Assembly: GCA_963839165.1 (NCBI GenBank)
Contig: CAWIUG010000036.1
Location: 1 to 64,000, forward strand
Length of the DNA: 64,000 bases
Source: DATFVA01 sp963839165
GTDB lineage: Bacteria > Bacteroidota > Ignavibacteria > Ignavibacteriales > Ignavibacteriaceae
Direction: 5' to 3'
Every line of letters starts with the position of its first letter. Position 1 is the stretch's first letter. The translations under genes were made by a program, and so were the position numbers. The notes beneath the pieces are model-generated. The model saw only the letters and a program-made list of their open reading frames with translations. It was not told where the DNA came from and ran no database searches. Below, piece by piece: positions 55,536 to 64,000 of the stretch.

Positions 55536-58382
55536 TTACTTCATTAAGATCATCTTCTTTATTGAAGATTGTGTTCCGGCTTCAAGCTTGTATATATAAA
55601 CACCGCTTGCAAGATTTGAAGCATTGAAGTTTACCTCATGCTGACCTGATTTTTGTAATCCGTCAACAAGAGTCATTACTTTTTCACCGAGAAGGTTATA
55701 AACATTCAGCTTCACATGCAGTTCAGCAGGAATTTGATATTGTATAAGCGTTGTCGGGTTGAAAGGATTCGGATAATTCTGAGCCAGGGCGAATTCCTTA
55801 GGAGCAGTAACTTCAACTTCCACTTCCTTGGAATAAGAAGATGAACCATTCAGATCAAGCTGCCTTAACCTGTATGTATACTGTCCTCCTTCAACTTTAT
55901 TGTCTGTGAAAGTATAGTTCCTGGGTTCAGTTGTTGTTCCGAAACCGGCTGAATAACCAACTTTCTGGTATTCACCATTTACCGACTTACGTTCTATTTC
56001 GAAACCTTTGTTATTGGTTTCTGTAGCGGTAGACCAGTTCAGGTTAACCGTTCCGTTATTTGCGGAGGCAGTAAATGAGGAAAATTCAACTGGAGTTACA
56101 TAAGTGTAATCAACAACCAGATAAGGCGGATTAGTTTCATTCCAACCGTCAAAATTGATGAAATATGTTGTGGAGAAATCACGGTCAACAATTCCTGTGG
56201 CAAACCATCCCTGTGATCCGGTAACAGCAGCCTGGAGATCGGATACAGCTCCGTTTTCCAGAGCATATGAGTGCCATCCTGTTGTAAAGGTTCCTGATTC
56301 ATTGGAATATAAGTAAGCAACAGCCTGAGAGTATCCAGCCATAGCATCATTATACACTGTCGATGCACTGCCGGTTACAGGGTTATCAGCCATTGGAGTG
56401 ACACTCCAATATGGCCAGTCTGTATCATTTACGTATCCGTTAAATGACACGCCCGTAACAGTGGCTTCAGACGGAATTGAGCTTATATCAAAAGCCATCC
56501 AGCCTACTTCAGGATCAATAGTTCTAACTTCGCTTATGTCTGTTTTAGTATTCCCATCAGTTGATCCTGTCCAGTAATCAGCACTCTGAGGATATAAGGT
56601 ATCTGAAACCATGTGGAAATCCGGATCCTGCATCGTTTTAAAGCTGAAGATTATACTTGAGTTACAGGTATCTCCAATTTCTACAACTTTCCAGTAATAA
56701 TTTGTATAATACTGTAAAGGAAGATAACCTGGATCTATTGTCCATGATGTTGACAAAGATCCGGATTGAACTAAAGTAAGGTTAGTAGGATTTGTTCCAA
56801 AATACAGTTCATTTGAATTATCTCCTGCACCATTTGTCCAACTTAGCTGAGACAAATTAATATCTACATCTGTTGAACCGGAAACAGGATTCGGATCAGA
56901 CGCATCCGCAACCTCACAAGGAGGACCGAAGGATACCTGAGCAGTCCATGCCTGATATATACCTGATTTATCATCTGCCCAGTAAGGATATACTGTGCCG
57001 TTTGATTCAACAACACCAATATAATCTCCCTGGTATCCGGTAGCCAAACCTGAAATAGGTTTAGGCTTAAATTTATGATCACTTACCGGTATATCGATAA
57101 ATGTACTTCCTCCGTCAACTGATCTTGAGAGATAAACTTCAGCTGAATCAGGAGTAGTACCATTTGCATTACGGGTATCATAGTATATTACATTTACAGC
57201 ACCATCTTCACCTACGCAAATTGCCGGCATATACTGAAATTTCCCGTTGTTTAATCCATCCTGATTAACTCTGACACCAGCTGACCAGGTTGTCCCACCG
57301 TCAGAAGAAGAATGGAGAACGACATCAGGATCTGAACCTGCAGGAGAAAGATTCTTTTCTCCGGTTACGATGTAAAGCCAACCATTTCTTGGACCACCTG
57401 AATTATCGACAGCCATAGCTGGAAAATCATTTACTCTTATGCTTTGAACACCTGAAAATGTCAAAGTACCACGGACACCATTGCAGTCATAGATGTTATT
57501 ATTATATGTCCAGGTAGCGCCTCCATCAGTAGATTTTCCAAGACCAACAAAATCTCCTGTAAAAGAACCGCCCGAAATCGGGGTCTGCCATGCAACATAC
57601 ACAACTCCACCCGGGCCAACAACAGGATATACACCCTGAGTATAATGGCTGGAAGCAGAACTATTTATATGCTGATAAGTTGACCAGGAAACTCCGCTGT
57701 TTGTCGAGTATGAAACTGTTGCTGAAGGACTTGATTGATTAAAATCTGACCAAACAACATACACATTTCCCAGGTAGGGACTTCCGGGAACGTTATCGAC
57801 AGCTGTCAGGTTTTTATCAACTGACCCTGATTGAAGAATAGCGCTTGAAGACCAGGTACTTCCAAAATTAGTTGAATAAGTAGCCTTCATTCCGCCTGAA
57901 TAACCAAGGAAAGACATATATAATGTTCCATCAGGTCCAACACCCGGACCCGGATCTCCCACATGATCACCAATTGGTGCTGATTTGCAGGTATCGCTAC
58001 CGAACCAGGTGTTACCACCATCAGTAGAAACGTAAACTCCTTCTGTTAAAATAAATGGGTTGGGGTTATAAACGTTTGCTGATGCAAATAAGATGCTGGG
58101 GTCCAAACCTCTGGTGATCGGGACTTCACTTTGTGCTAAGGTACCAGGATGCACACGAAAGTTAGGGTACACATCCACTATCTGATCACGCAGAACATAT
58201 GTCTTTTTTTCGTGATTCGGATTTTGATAATTTTCAGCTCCGGGAGGAATCTGATAAAATACTCCGTCCTGAGGTTTGTAAACGCTCATCATCCTCGGAT
58301 CGGGATTAAATTGAGCAAATGAGTTCATTGTCCATACAGCAATGATGCTAAGTATGACAATAATTGGTAAATGCCTCCTCAT
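55536..58382 (-). CDS. Large T9SS-secreted BNR/sialidase-like repeat protein
   Basis: 948 residues. Signal peptide (IIVILSIIAVWTMNSFAQ), then a six-bladed-type propeller with Asp-box turns (STDGGNTWFG, STNSGVSWST, STDGGATWTY, SSDGGTTWSA, SVDGGSTFID), about 85-480. A fibronectin-like segment follows (LSQLSWTNGAGDNSNELYFGTNP to YYTNYYWKV), then a DNRLRE-like beta domain around the DIS/VDYTYV residues, and FSSFTASANNGTVNLNWSTATETNNKGFEIE, a common pre-sorting domain. The C-terminus is a T9SS tail (NYPNPFNPTTLIQYQI, LASGVYIYKLEAG, KMILMK). Asp-boxes alone do not show sialidase activity, and I see no catalytic Arg triad. Likely a surface or released binding protein or glycan-active enzyme. Confidence 0.8.
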   Translation of the reverse strand: MRRHLPIIVILSIIAVWTMNSFAQFNPDPRMMSVYKPQDGVFYQIPPGAENYQNPNHEKKTYVLRDQIVDVYPNFRVHPGTLAQSEVPITRGLDPSILFASANVYNPNPFILTEGVYVSTDGGNTWFGSDTCKSAPIGDHVGDPGPGVGPDGTLYMSFLGYSGGMKATYSTNFGSTWSSSAILQSGSVDKNLTAVDNVPGSPYLGNVYVVWSDFNQSSPSATVSYSTNSGVSWSTYQHINSSASSHYTQGVYPVVGPGGVVYVAWQTPISGGSFTGDFVGLGKSTDGGATWTYNNNIYDCNGVRGTLTFSGVQSIRVNDFPAMAVDNSGGPRNGWLYIVTGEKNLSPAGSDPDVVLHSSSDGGTTWSAGVRVNQDGLNNGKFQYMPAICVGEDGAVNVIYYDTRNANGTTPDSAEVYLSRSVDGGSTFIDIPVSDHKFKPKPISGLATGYQGDYIGVVESNGTVYPYWADDKSGIYQAWTAQVSFGPPCEVADASDPNPVSGSTDVDINLSQLSWTNGAGDNSNELYFGTNPTNLTLVQSGSLSTSWTIDPGYLPLQYYTNYYWKVVEIGDTCNSSIIFSFKTMQDPDFHMVSDTLYPQSADYWTGSTDGNTKTDISEVRTIDPEVGWMAFDISSIPSEATVTGVSFNGYVNDTDWPYWSVTPMADNPVTGSASTVYNDAMAGYSQAVAYLYSNESGTFTTGWHSYALENGAVSDLQAAVTGSQGWFATGIVDRDFSTTYFINFDGWNETNPPYLVVDYTYVTPVEFSSFTASANNGTVNLNWSTATETNNKGFEIERKSVNGEYQKVGYSAGFGTTTEPRNYTFTDNKVEGGQYTYRLRQLDLNGSSSYSKEVEVEVTAPKEFALAQNYPNPFNPTTLIQYQIPAELHVKLNVYNLLGEKVMTLVDGLQKSGQHEVNFNASNLASGVYIYKLEAGTQSSIKKMILMK

Positions 58383-58825
58383 AAGATCTCCTTATTAGAT
58401 AGGTTTAACATGATAGTTATTTATTTAGATCATTAATACTTGAATGATTTCTTTTCTATCGGGTGATCAGTGTACGTTTCCTAACATAGCTTATAAATTC
58501 AGAGAGAAATAAATACGAAGAACCGGAAAAGCGACAGAAGTGTGCCTGGATATAATATTCCTGCTGTTCTAGGGAAAAATTTATCAGAGAAGGTAAATCG
58601 TATCAATTAATACTTGTCAAATCTCAAATGTTTATTCATTTTCAAGAGTGAGATTAAAATAATAATTTTTATTTATAAAAAACAAAGTTTTTTTAGAATA
58701 ATTTTTTACTCTACAGAATAACGATGGTTATTCATTCATTTGGAAATGTTTGGGGGCTGATGCCTTAAATAAAGTAAAAAAAATATAATTATATTGGAGC
58801 CTAAATAAGTGGTCGGCTGGCTTAA
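58383..58825. other. Divergent AT-rich intergenic region
   Basis: 443 bases between the T9SS cargo gene and the glycosyltransferase gene, rich in A/T runs. No gene or clear hairpin. TTTG at 58749-58752 may be part of the glycosyltransferase promoter. Confidence 0.5.
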
Positions 58826-59920
58826 ATGTTAACAGTTTTCATAGTCTACATCATATTTTTTCTTATTCTAATAATAGGGTACTTCAGATTCATTGCATCA
58901 AACCGAATAAATACGCCGGTATCTGAAATATCGATAATTGTTCCTGCTAAAAATGAAGAGCAGGTTATCGAAGATTGTATTAATTCGCTTAAAAGACTCG
59001 CTTACCCCGAACATAAATTTGAAGTTATAATAGTAGATGATGATTCGTCAGATAATACTTACAAATCAGCCTTAAAGCTAACCGCTAATAAGTATAACTT
59101 CAAAATAATCAGAGTTGATAATAAATCATTACCTGGAAAAAGAGGTGCCCTGCTTGAAGGTATTAGAAAGGCCTCTTTTCCCTTCATAGTTATTACTGAT
59201 GCTGACTGTATGGTTCCTGTCAACTGGCTGAATAGTTTTTCCGGATTATTCGAACAGGGTTTTGATTTTGTATTCGGGCCGGCCCCGCTTATCAGGAAAC
59301 ATAATAATTTTATCGGCGGTGTTTCCTGTATGGAAAATCTGAAGAGTAGTTTCCTGTCGTTTAGTCTCGCCTCTCTGGCATTACCTTACACTGCTGCGGC
59401 AAGAAATATGGGATTCTCTAAAGAAGCATTCTTCAAAATCGGAGAGTACAGCAATACGCTGGATACGCTCAGTGGAGATGACGATCTGTTGCTTCGTGAA
59501 GCTGTAAAAAATAAATTAAAAATTAAGGCGTTTTATGCTAAAGATGCACTGGTTTTCTCGAGAGCTCCATCTTCTTTATCAGAATATTTAAGTCAGAAAA
59601 CGAGACACACCCAATCTTCTTTTCACTACCTGTTTATACATAGGTTTATACTGGGCATCTGGCATTCATTAAATCTGTTTATGGTATTCTCACCGCTGCT
59701 GATTTTATTAAATGTTCATTTTATCTGGGTGTTTGTTTTAAGGATGCTGATCGCACTGATAGTTTTTTCATCGATCCAGAATAAATTCGGCTATAAATTT
59801 ACTCCCCTCGAAATTCTGTTGTTCGATGTCGTCTGTGAAGTATTTATTGTAGTTAATTTTTTTAACGCATTATTCAGAAAGGCTGAATGGAAGCAGAACA
59901 GAAAATACCAGCCTGGCTGA
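58826..59920 (+). CDS. Membrane glycosyltransferase family 2
   Basis: 364 residues. An N-terminal TM helix (VFIVYIIFFLILIIGYF) and then a GT-A domain: ISIIVPAKNEEQVIEDC, VIIVDDDSSDNTY, the metal-binding DADC motif, SGDDDLLLREA and QKTRHTQSSFHY (an [Q/R]xxRW-like site with His for Trp). Two or three C-terminal TM helices. The architecture fits transfer of a sugar to a lipid or polysaccharide at the inner membrane. It overlaps the following methyltransferase gene by 34 bases. Confidence 0.88.
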   Translation: MLTVFIVYIIFFLILIIGYFRFIASNRINTPVSEISIIVPAKNEEQVIEDCINSLKRLAYPEHKFEVIIVDDDSSDNTYKSALKLTANKYNFKIIRVDNKSLPGKRGALLEGIRKASFPFIVITDADCMVPVNWLNSFSGLFEQGFDFVFGPAPLIRKHNNFIGGVSCMENLKSSFLSFSLASLALPYTAAARNMGFSKEAFFKIGEYSNTLDTLSGDDDLLLREAVKNKLKIKAFYAKDALVFSRAPSSLSEYLSQKTRHTQSSFHYLFIHRFILGIWHSLNLFMVFSPLLILLNVHFIWVFVLRMLIALIVFSSIQNKFGYKFTPLEILLFDVVCEVFIVVNFFNALFRKAEWKQNRKYQPG

Positions 59921-60714
59921 ACCCTGAGCATCCCAATCATGAAAGATGGGAAAGAGGAAGGAAACTTTCCCGGAAGAGAGCCGTTACGGTGCAGAAAATT
60001 ATTGCTTCTGCCAGGGAATGCAGGAACCTTCACATACTTGATTTAGGTTCGGGGGAAGGCGGAACTTCTGCTCTATTTGCAGAACAGAACAGTGTAATAA
60101 GTTTTGACCTGAGCTTGTTAAGGCTGCAAAGGCAAAAAAGTCTGACCCCGATATTTGATCGGGTAAAAGGCTTCTCGGGTCATCTTCCTTTCAGGGATGA
60201 ATCATTTGACCTTATAATACTTCAGGATGTAATTGAACATATTCAGGATAGAGAACAGCTTGTTAAGGAGCTGAAAAGAGTATTGCGTGAAAAAGGACTG
60301 ATCTTCATCAGTACTCCCAATAAGTATTCGTTTATAAATATTCTGGCTGACCCGCACTGGGGTATTCCGCTTCTTGCTCTTTTTAAGAGACCGGCAATAA
60401 AAAAATTCTTTCTCAGGTACTTCAGAAAAAAAGATCATGATAGAAATGATATCGCGCAGCTTCTGTCTCTTGCGGAAGTAAAATCTATATTCGATGGATT
60501 TGGAATCCTTTTAAAGACCCGGGAAGTGGTTAAGATTTTTTCAGAGCAGCCGGAAGGAATTCTTTGGAGTAATTTTCACTTATTTTTATACAAGCTGCTT
60601 CAAAAAACCGGATTGATTTCTGTAATAAAAAAATCGGCAACCAATAAAGAGGGATTCATTAATAATTATTTTACCCCTGCATTTTATGCCCTCCTGCAAA
60701 AAGATACCCGTTAA
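59887..60714 (+). CDS. SAM-dependent methyltransferase coupled to a glycosyltransferase
   Basis: 275 residues. Motif I LHILDLGSGEGGTS, then VISFDLS, FDLIILQDVIEHIQD and LREKGLIFISTPNKYSF define a class I Methyltransf_11-type enzyme. The C-terminal third is helical and hydrophobic (LFLYKLLQKTGLIS). The 34-base overlap with the glycosyltransferase argues for joint function, for example methylation of a glycolipid head group (inference). Confidence 0.85.
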   Translation: MEAEQKIPAWLNPEHPNHERWERGRKLSRKRAVTVQKIIASARECRNLHILDLGSGEGGTSALFAEQNSVISFDLSLLRLQRQKSLTPIFDRVKGFSGHLPFRDESFDLIILQDVIEHIQDREQLVKELKRVLREKGLIFISTPNKYSFINILADPHWGIPLLALFKRPAIKKFFLRYFRKKDHDRNDIAQLLSLAEVKSIFDGFGILLKTREVVKIFSEQPEGILWSNFHLFLYKLLQKTGLISVIKKSATNKEGFINNYFTPAFYALLQKDTR

Positions 60715-60718
60715 TTAG

Positions 60719-60749
60719 TTTGAACTATTTATTTAATGACATATTTTTG
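60719..60749 (+). promoter_or_regulatory. Predicted promoter of the nucleoside salvage operon
   Basis: TTTG (60719-60722), 19-base spacer, TATTTTTG (60742-60749): a full match to the Bacteroidota -33/-7 consensus, ending 20 bases before the cdd ATG. No Shine-Dalgarno sequence is evident. Confidence 0.55.
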
Positions 60750-60769
60750 CCAGTAAAATTGTGGTTATA

Positions 60770-61165
60770 ATGGAATATAAGGAACTAGCAGATTTAGCTG
60801 CTTCAGCAAAGGACACGGCAATTCCCTCCTATTCGAAATTCAGGGTAGGTTCGGCACTGTTGACAGAAGACGGTGAAGTTTTTACCGGTGGAAATATTGA
60901 ATCGAGCTCTTACAGCCTTACACTATGTGCTGAAAGGGTTGCTCTCTTTAAGGCGCTTTCCGAAGGATACAGAAAATTTAAAGCCATTGCGATTGCAAGC
61001 GATGATCCCGACTTTTGTCCCCCTTGCGGATCCTGCCGCCAGGTGCTGAATGATTTATGCAGTGATATTGATGTAGTTATTATAAATCATAATAATGAAT
61101 TTTTAAAAATATTTAAACTCGTTGAACTATTGCCCTTCCCTTTCGGGGATGATAATTTAAAGTAA
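60770..61165 (+). CDS. cdd: Cytidine deaminase
   Basis: Hydrolyses cytidine and deoxycytidine to uridine forms. Start taken at ATG 60770 (MEYKELADLAASAKD); a GTG at 60761 is possible. Zinc and catalytic motifs are CAERVAL (Cys and proton-shuttle Glu) and PPCGSCRQVL (two Cys ligands). The N-terminal YSKFRVGSALL and GGNIESSSYSLTLC are family features. 131 residues, tetrameric-type length. First gene of the salvage operon. Confidence 0.95.
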   Translation: MEYKELADLAASAKDTAIPSYSKFRVGSALLTEDGEVFTGGNIESSSYSLTLCAERVALFKALSEGYRKFKAIAIASDDPDFCPPCGSCRQVLNDLCSDIDVVIINHNNEFLKIFKLVELLPFPFGDDNLK

Positions 61166-61175
61166 AGAGATATAT

Positions 61176-61743
61176 ATGATGGAATACACCCCCCATTCAC
61201 TTCCAAGAATACAGGCTGGATTGAAGTTATTGCAGGCTGTATGTTCAGCGGAAAAACAGAAGAATTAATAAGAAGACTCCGCCGTGCACGAAATTGCCAG
61301 GCAGAGCGTGATTATATTTAAACCCCATATTGATACAAGGTTTTCTGCCAAAGCGATTGTATCGCATAGCGACCAGTCGCTCCCACTCTTTGTTAATAGA
61401 AGATCCCGATGATATACTTAAGCTTGCCTCCGAAATACAGGTTATGGGTATAGATGAGGCCCAGTTTTTTCCGATGGGTATTGTTGATGTCTGCAATACT
61501 CTTGCTGACAGGGAAAACGGGTTATTGTTGCCGGACTTGATAGGATTACCGAGGCGTACCTTTTGAGCCGATGCCTCAGCTTTCAGATAGCCGAGTATAT
61601 AACAAAAACTTTGCAATTTGTGTAGTATGCGGTAACCCCGCGGATAAAACACAGCGGAAAATTCATCGAGTGAAAGAGTAATTGTAGGTGCAGCGGATTT
61701 CTATGAAGCCCGCTGCAGAAAATGTCATTACATTCCTGAATGA
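61176..61743 (+). pseudogene. tdk: Thymidine kinase, heavily frame-disrupted
   Basis: Fragments in all three frames together spell a type II thymidine kinase: WIEVIAGCMFSGKTEELIRRL (P-loop), IARQSVIIFKPHIDTRF, AIVSHSD, VMGIDEAQFFP (the catalytic DEAQF), DVCNTLADREN, ITKTFAICVVCGNPA and YEARCRKCHYIPE (zinc cysteines). At least six one-base slips are needed across 568 bases, for example near 61213, 61289, 61395 and 61520. The span equals that of a normal TK (about 190 residues), so nothing large is missing. It starts 10 bases after cdd. It phosphorylates thymidine for salvage if intact in the cell. Confidence 0.8.
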
Positions 61744-61759
61744 TTTAATAAGGTGAAAA

Positions 61760-63112
61760 ATGGATTTTGTTGCTTTGAATACAGAGGAATTTTCGGCATC
61801 ATATTACTTCTGGGTATTGCTTTTCTTCTTCAAACAATAAAAGAAAAATTAACTGGCGGCTAGTTGTTAGCGGAATAGATTCCAGATTGTTTTCGCTATT
61901 CTGATTATTAAAGGGGATATTCTAGGAACAATATTTTCACCACTAGGATGGCCGAAGGATTTCTTCTGCTGGGTAAGCGGTTTTTTTGTTATGATCTTAA
62001 TTTTACCACAGAGGGAGCAAAGTTTGTTTTCGGAAATCTTGGCGTTTCTCCGGGTCAGAACGGAAGTCTTGGTATTTTCTTTGCTTTTCAGGTTTTCCGA
62101 CTATTATTTTCTTTGCAAGTCTTAATGTCAATCTTATATTATCTTGGAATAATGCAGCGTATTGTGCAGGGAATGGCATGGGTAATGGCTAAAGTTATGG
62201 GAACAAGCGGGGCTGAATCATTTCCTGTACTGCAAATATTTTTGTTGGACAGACAGAAGCTCCGCTTATGATCAAGCCATTTATAAAAGGAATGACGCAA
62301 AGTGAGATCCTGACAATTATGGTAGGTGGCATGGCAACGATTGCCGGCGGCGTGATGGCTGCTTATATCCAGATTCTGGGTAATTCCTATGCTAAGACAC
62401 TGGGAATTCCTCTTCATCAGGCACAGCCAGCTTTTCGCCACCCATTTACTTAGGGCAAGTGTAATGGCTGCTCCCGCCGCACTTGTTATCTCGAAAATTA
62501 TATTTCCCGAAACTACAGAGCCGGAAACAAAGGGACTGTGAAAGTTAAGATTGAAAAGAACGCTTCAAACGTTGTTGAGGCTGCGGCAAACGGTGCATCC
62601 GAGGGATTGATCCTTGCACTTAATGTTGGCGCAATGCTTATTGCATTTATTGCATTTATCGCTCTGATTAACTACCTGCTCCAGGGACTTGGCGATGTAA
62701 TGGGCTGGAACCAGTCGTTGAAGGAGATGTATGGAAAACCCCTAAATTTTCAATTAATACTCGGCTGGGTACTGCAGTTTATTTGCTTTCGGTATCGGGG
62801 TACCCTGGCACGATGCACTGAGTTTCGGAAGTCTCCTTGGAACCAAGAGTAGTTTTAAATGAATTTGTTGCCTATCTTGATCTTGGAAGCCTAATAGAAA
62901 CCAAACAGCTCCTGGATCCAAAAACAATTCTGATGGCTACATATGCATTATGCGGTTTTGCTAACTTCAGCTCGATAGCGATCCAGATCGGAGGATTGAG
63001 TCCTTTGGCTCCGACACGAAAACCTGACATTGCTTCGCTTGGATTAAAAGCTGTACTCGGTGGTTCACTGGCTACGCTTATGACGGCTACACTGGCTGGT
63101 ATATTATTTTAA
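61760..63112 (+). pseudogene. nupC: NupC/CNT-family concentrative nucleoside transporter, frame-disrupted
   Basis: Joined fragments give a CNT protein. In order: GIFGIILLLGIAFLL, INWRLVVSGI, GAKFVFGNLGVSPGQNGSLGI, MSILYYLGIMQRIVQ, an FVGQTEAPLMIKPF core (split at about 62240-62255), GMTQSEILTIMVGGMATIAGGVMAAYI, EAAANGASEGLILALNVGAMLIAF, VVLNEFVAYLDL and GFANFSSIAIQIGG. QTEAP and NEFVAY form the nucleoside-binding core of CNTs. About eight or more slips occur between 61760 and 62850, and the last quarter is clean. It imports nucleosides with Na+ or H+. It lies between tdk and punA. Confidence 0.82.
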
Positions 63113-63115
63113 TTT

Positions 63116-63937
63116 ATGCTTGATATCGATTTCAAATACAAAGATTTAATTTCTCACCTTGGGAAAATTAAACCCATCGATCCTGAAATTGCCATTATAC
63201 TGGGAAGCGGCTTGGGAGGATTTGCAAACAGTGTTGAGTTGGAACTCACGGTCTCGACTTCTGAACTCCCTGCATACCCCCCGTCGACCATCAAAGGGCA
63301 CGAGGGTAAAATTCATTTCGCTCACTTTGCCGGAAAAAAACTTCTTCTGTTCCAGGGACGAATTCATTTTTACGAGGGTTATCATCTATCCGAATGCATA
63401 CTTCCTGCATATCTATCCAAACAGTTTGGAGTTAAGTACCTGATCGCAACAAATGCCGCGGGCGGAGTAAATTATGCTTATACCCCCGGTGATCTGATGC
63501 TTACCAGTTCTTTTTTAGGAATTAATCTTAAGAAAGAAATGACCGAATTGCTGGGAATTTCCGGGATAAATGCAAAAAACAGTTTTCTGCGGTTCCCGTC
63601 TCCTGAATTGAATGAAATAATCAGGAAGGCTGCTGATAAGGAAAACATCCCTTTAAGAGAAGGTGTATACTGGTACAATAAAGGTCCTGTTTACGAGACC
63701 CCCGCTGAAATAAACATGATAAGGAATTTCGGAGGCGATGCGGTAGGTATGTCGACAATTCCTGAAGTCTACTATGCGGCAGGTTCCGGCATTAAATGCT
63801 CCTCGATCTCCTGTATAACTAATTATGCAGCGGGAATTTCCGACAGAAAATTATCTCATGAGGAAGTTACTGAAACCGCCAAAAGAGTAGAAGCAAAATT
63901 TGAAAGGTTAATAAAGGCGGTTCTCAGGGAGCATTGA
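63116..63937 (+). CDS. punA: Purine nucleoside phosphorylase (trimeric PNP-I type)
   Basis: Splits purine nucleosides to base and ribose-1-phosphate. IILGSGLGGFANSVE (phosphate-binding Ser region), FQGRIHFYEGYH, IATNAAGG, YETPAEINMIR (base-binding Glu) and CITNYAAGIS (Asn) are diagnostic of the PNP/MTAP family. 273 residues, intact. It starts 3 bases after nupC and closes the salvage operon. The closing 63 bases of the window hold no gene. Confidence 0.95.
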   Translation: MLDIDFKYKDLISHLGKIKPIDPEIAIILGSGLGGFANSVELELTVSTSELPAYPPSTIKGHEGKIHFAHFAGKKLLLFQGRIHFYEGYHLSECILPAYLSKQFGVKYLIATNAAGGVNYAYTPGDLMLTSSFLGINLKKEMTELLGISGINAKNSFLRFPSPELNEIIRKAADKENIPLREGVYWYNKGPVYETPAEINMIRNFGGDAVGMSTIPEVYYAAGSGIKCSSISCITNYAAGISDRKLSHEEVTETAKRVEAKFERLIKAVLREH

Positions 63938-64000
63938 GGGCATATTTTCTACCTGCAATATGGGAGATATTATTACTTACCACCCTTAATATTTATTGAC

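Noticed and set aside
55536..58382. Active sialidase
   Set aside because: Asp-box turns are present but I cannot identify the arginine triad or the Tyr/Glu pair; Asp-boxes occur in many non-enzymatic propellers.
63938..64000. Further gene or terminator after punA
   Set aside because: Only 63 bases remain and neither a start codon in a good context nor a stem-loop is visible.

Overview
The window reads as a chromosomal contig from a Bacteroidota/Chlorobiota-type bacterium, most likely an Ignavibacteria-like lineage (inference, moderate confidence). Supporting signs are three secreted proteins ending in a type IX secretion (T9SS) sorting domain with the NYPNPFNP/NFPNPFNP signature (35570-36646, 54069-55361, 55536-58382), Bacteroidota-style promoters (TTTG or a near match, then TAnnTTTG), a 31-residue AURKAIP1/COX24-type ribosomal protein, and a complete tightly overlapping dcw cluster whose MurE carries the meso-diaminopimelate signature DNPR. 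I see no phage, insertion sequence, CRISPR array or rRNA.

Layout. 1-4595: remains of a type IV pilus/type II secretion assembly operon (PilM-PilN, PilO-PilP, secretin) and an Ig-like lipoprotein, all broken by many small frame changes. 4684-8053: a MORN-repeat lipoprotein, a YajQ-family protein, a 5'-truncated DnaE-type polymerase and a CPXCG zinc protein. 8098-24484 (minus): mraZ-rsmH-ftsL-ftsI-murE-murF-mraY-murD-ftsW-murG-(PH-like membrane protein)-murC-ftsQ-ftsA-ftsZ, with a three-copy MraZ operator next to its promoter. 24787-35512: prolyl oligopeptidase, methyltransferase, tRNA-Thr(CGU), the 31-aa ribosomal protein, a zinc-ribbon/TPR protein, HU, an S9 peptidase, an IMPDH/GMPR enzyme and PepF. 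35570-41608: a T9SS cargo, membrane proteins, TruA, two small envelope genes, MgtC/DUF4010 and DUF2188. 42042-50061: aldehyde dehydrogenase, a SpoIIE-type phosphatase with a 9-bp minisatellite in its leader, M64 peptidase, PyrE, TPR, PCD and ClpC. 50455-54061: floA, a His/Trp-repeat protein and a UvrD-type helicase, translationally coupled. 54069-58382: two T9SS cargo proteins. 58826-63937: glycosyltransferase plus methyltransferase, then a nucleoside salvage operon (cdd-tdk-nupC-punA).

Functionally the dcw block makes UDP-MurNAc-pentapeptide and lipid II and builds the divisome. The right-hand operon imports nucleosides and converts cytidine, thymidine and purine nucleosides. Several secreted peptidases (S9A, S9C-like, M64) and T9SS cargo point to a peptide-using heterotroph.

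Quality warning. Frame disruptions are dense at 1-4595 and 61176-63112 and sparse elsewhere (dnaE, zinc-ribbon/TPR, HU, clpC). Several lie in short homopolymers, and essential-type genes are hit, so I read most of them as sequence or assembly errors rather than gene decay. I did not find a convincing undescribed system. The best leads are the extra PH-like gene inside the dcw cluster, the short-period tandem arrays in intergenic gaps, the His/Trp heptad protein behind floA, and the compact PilMN/PilOP architecture.
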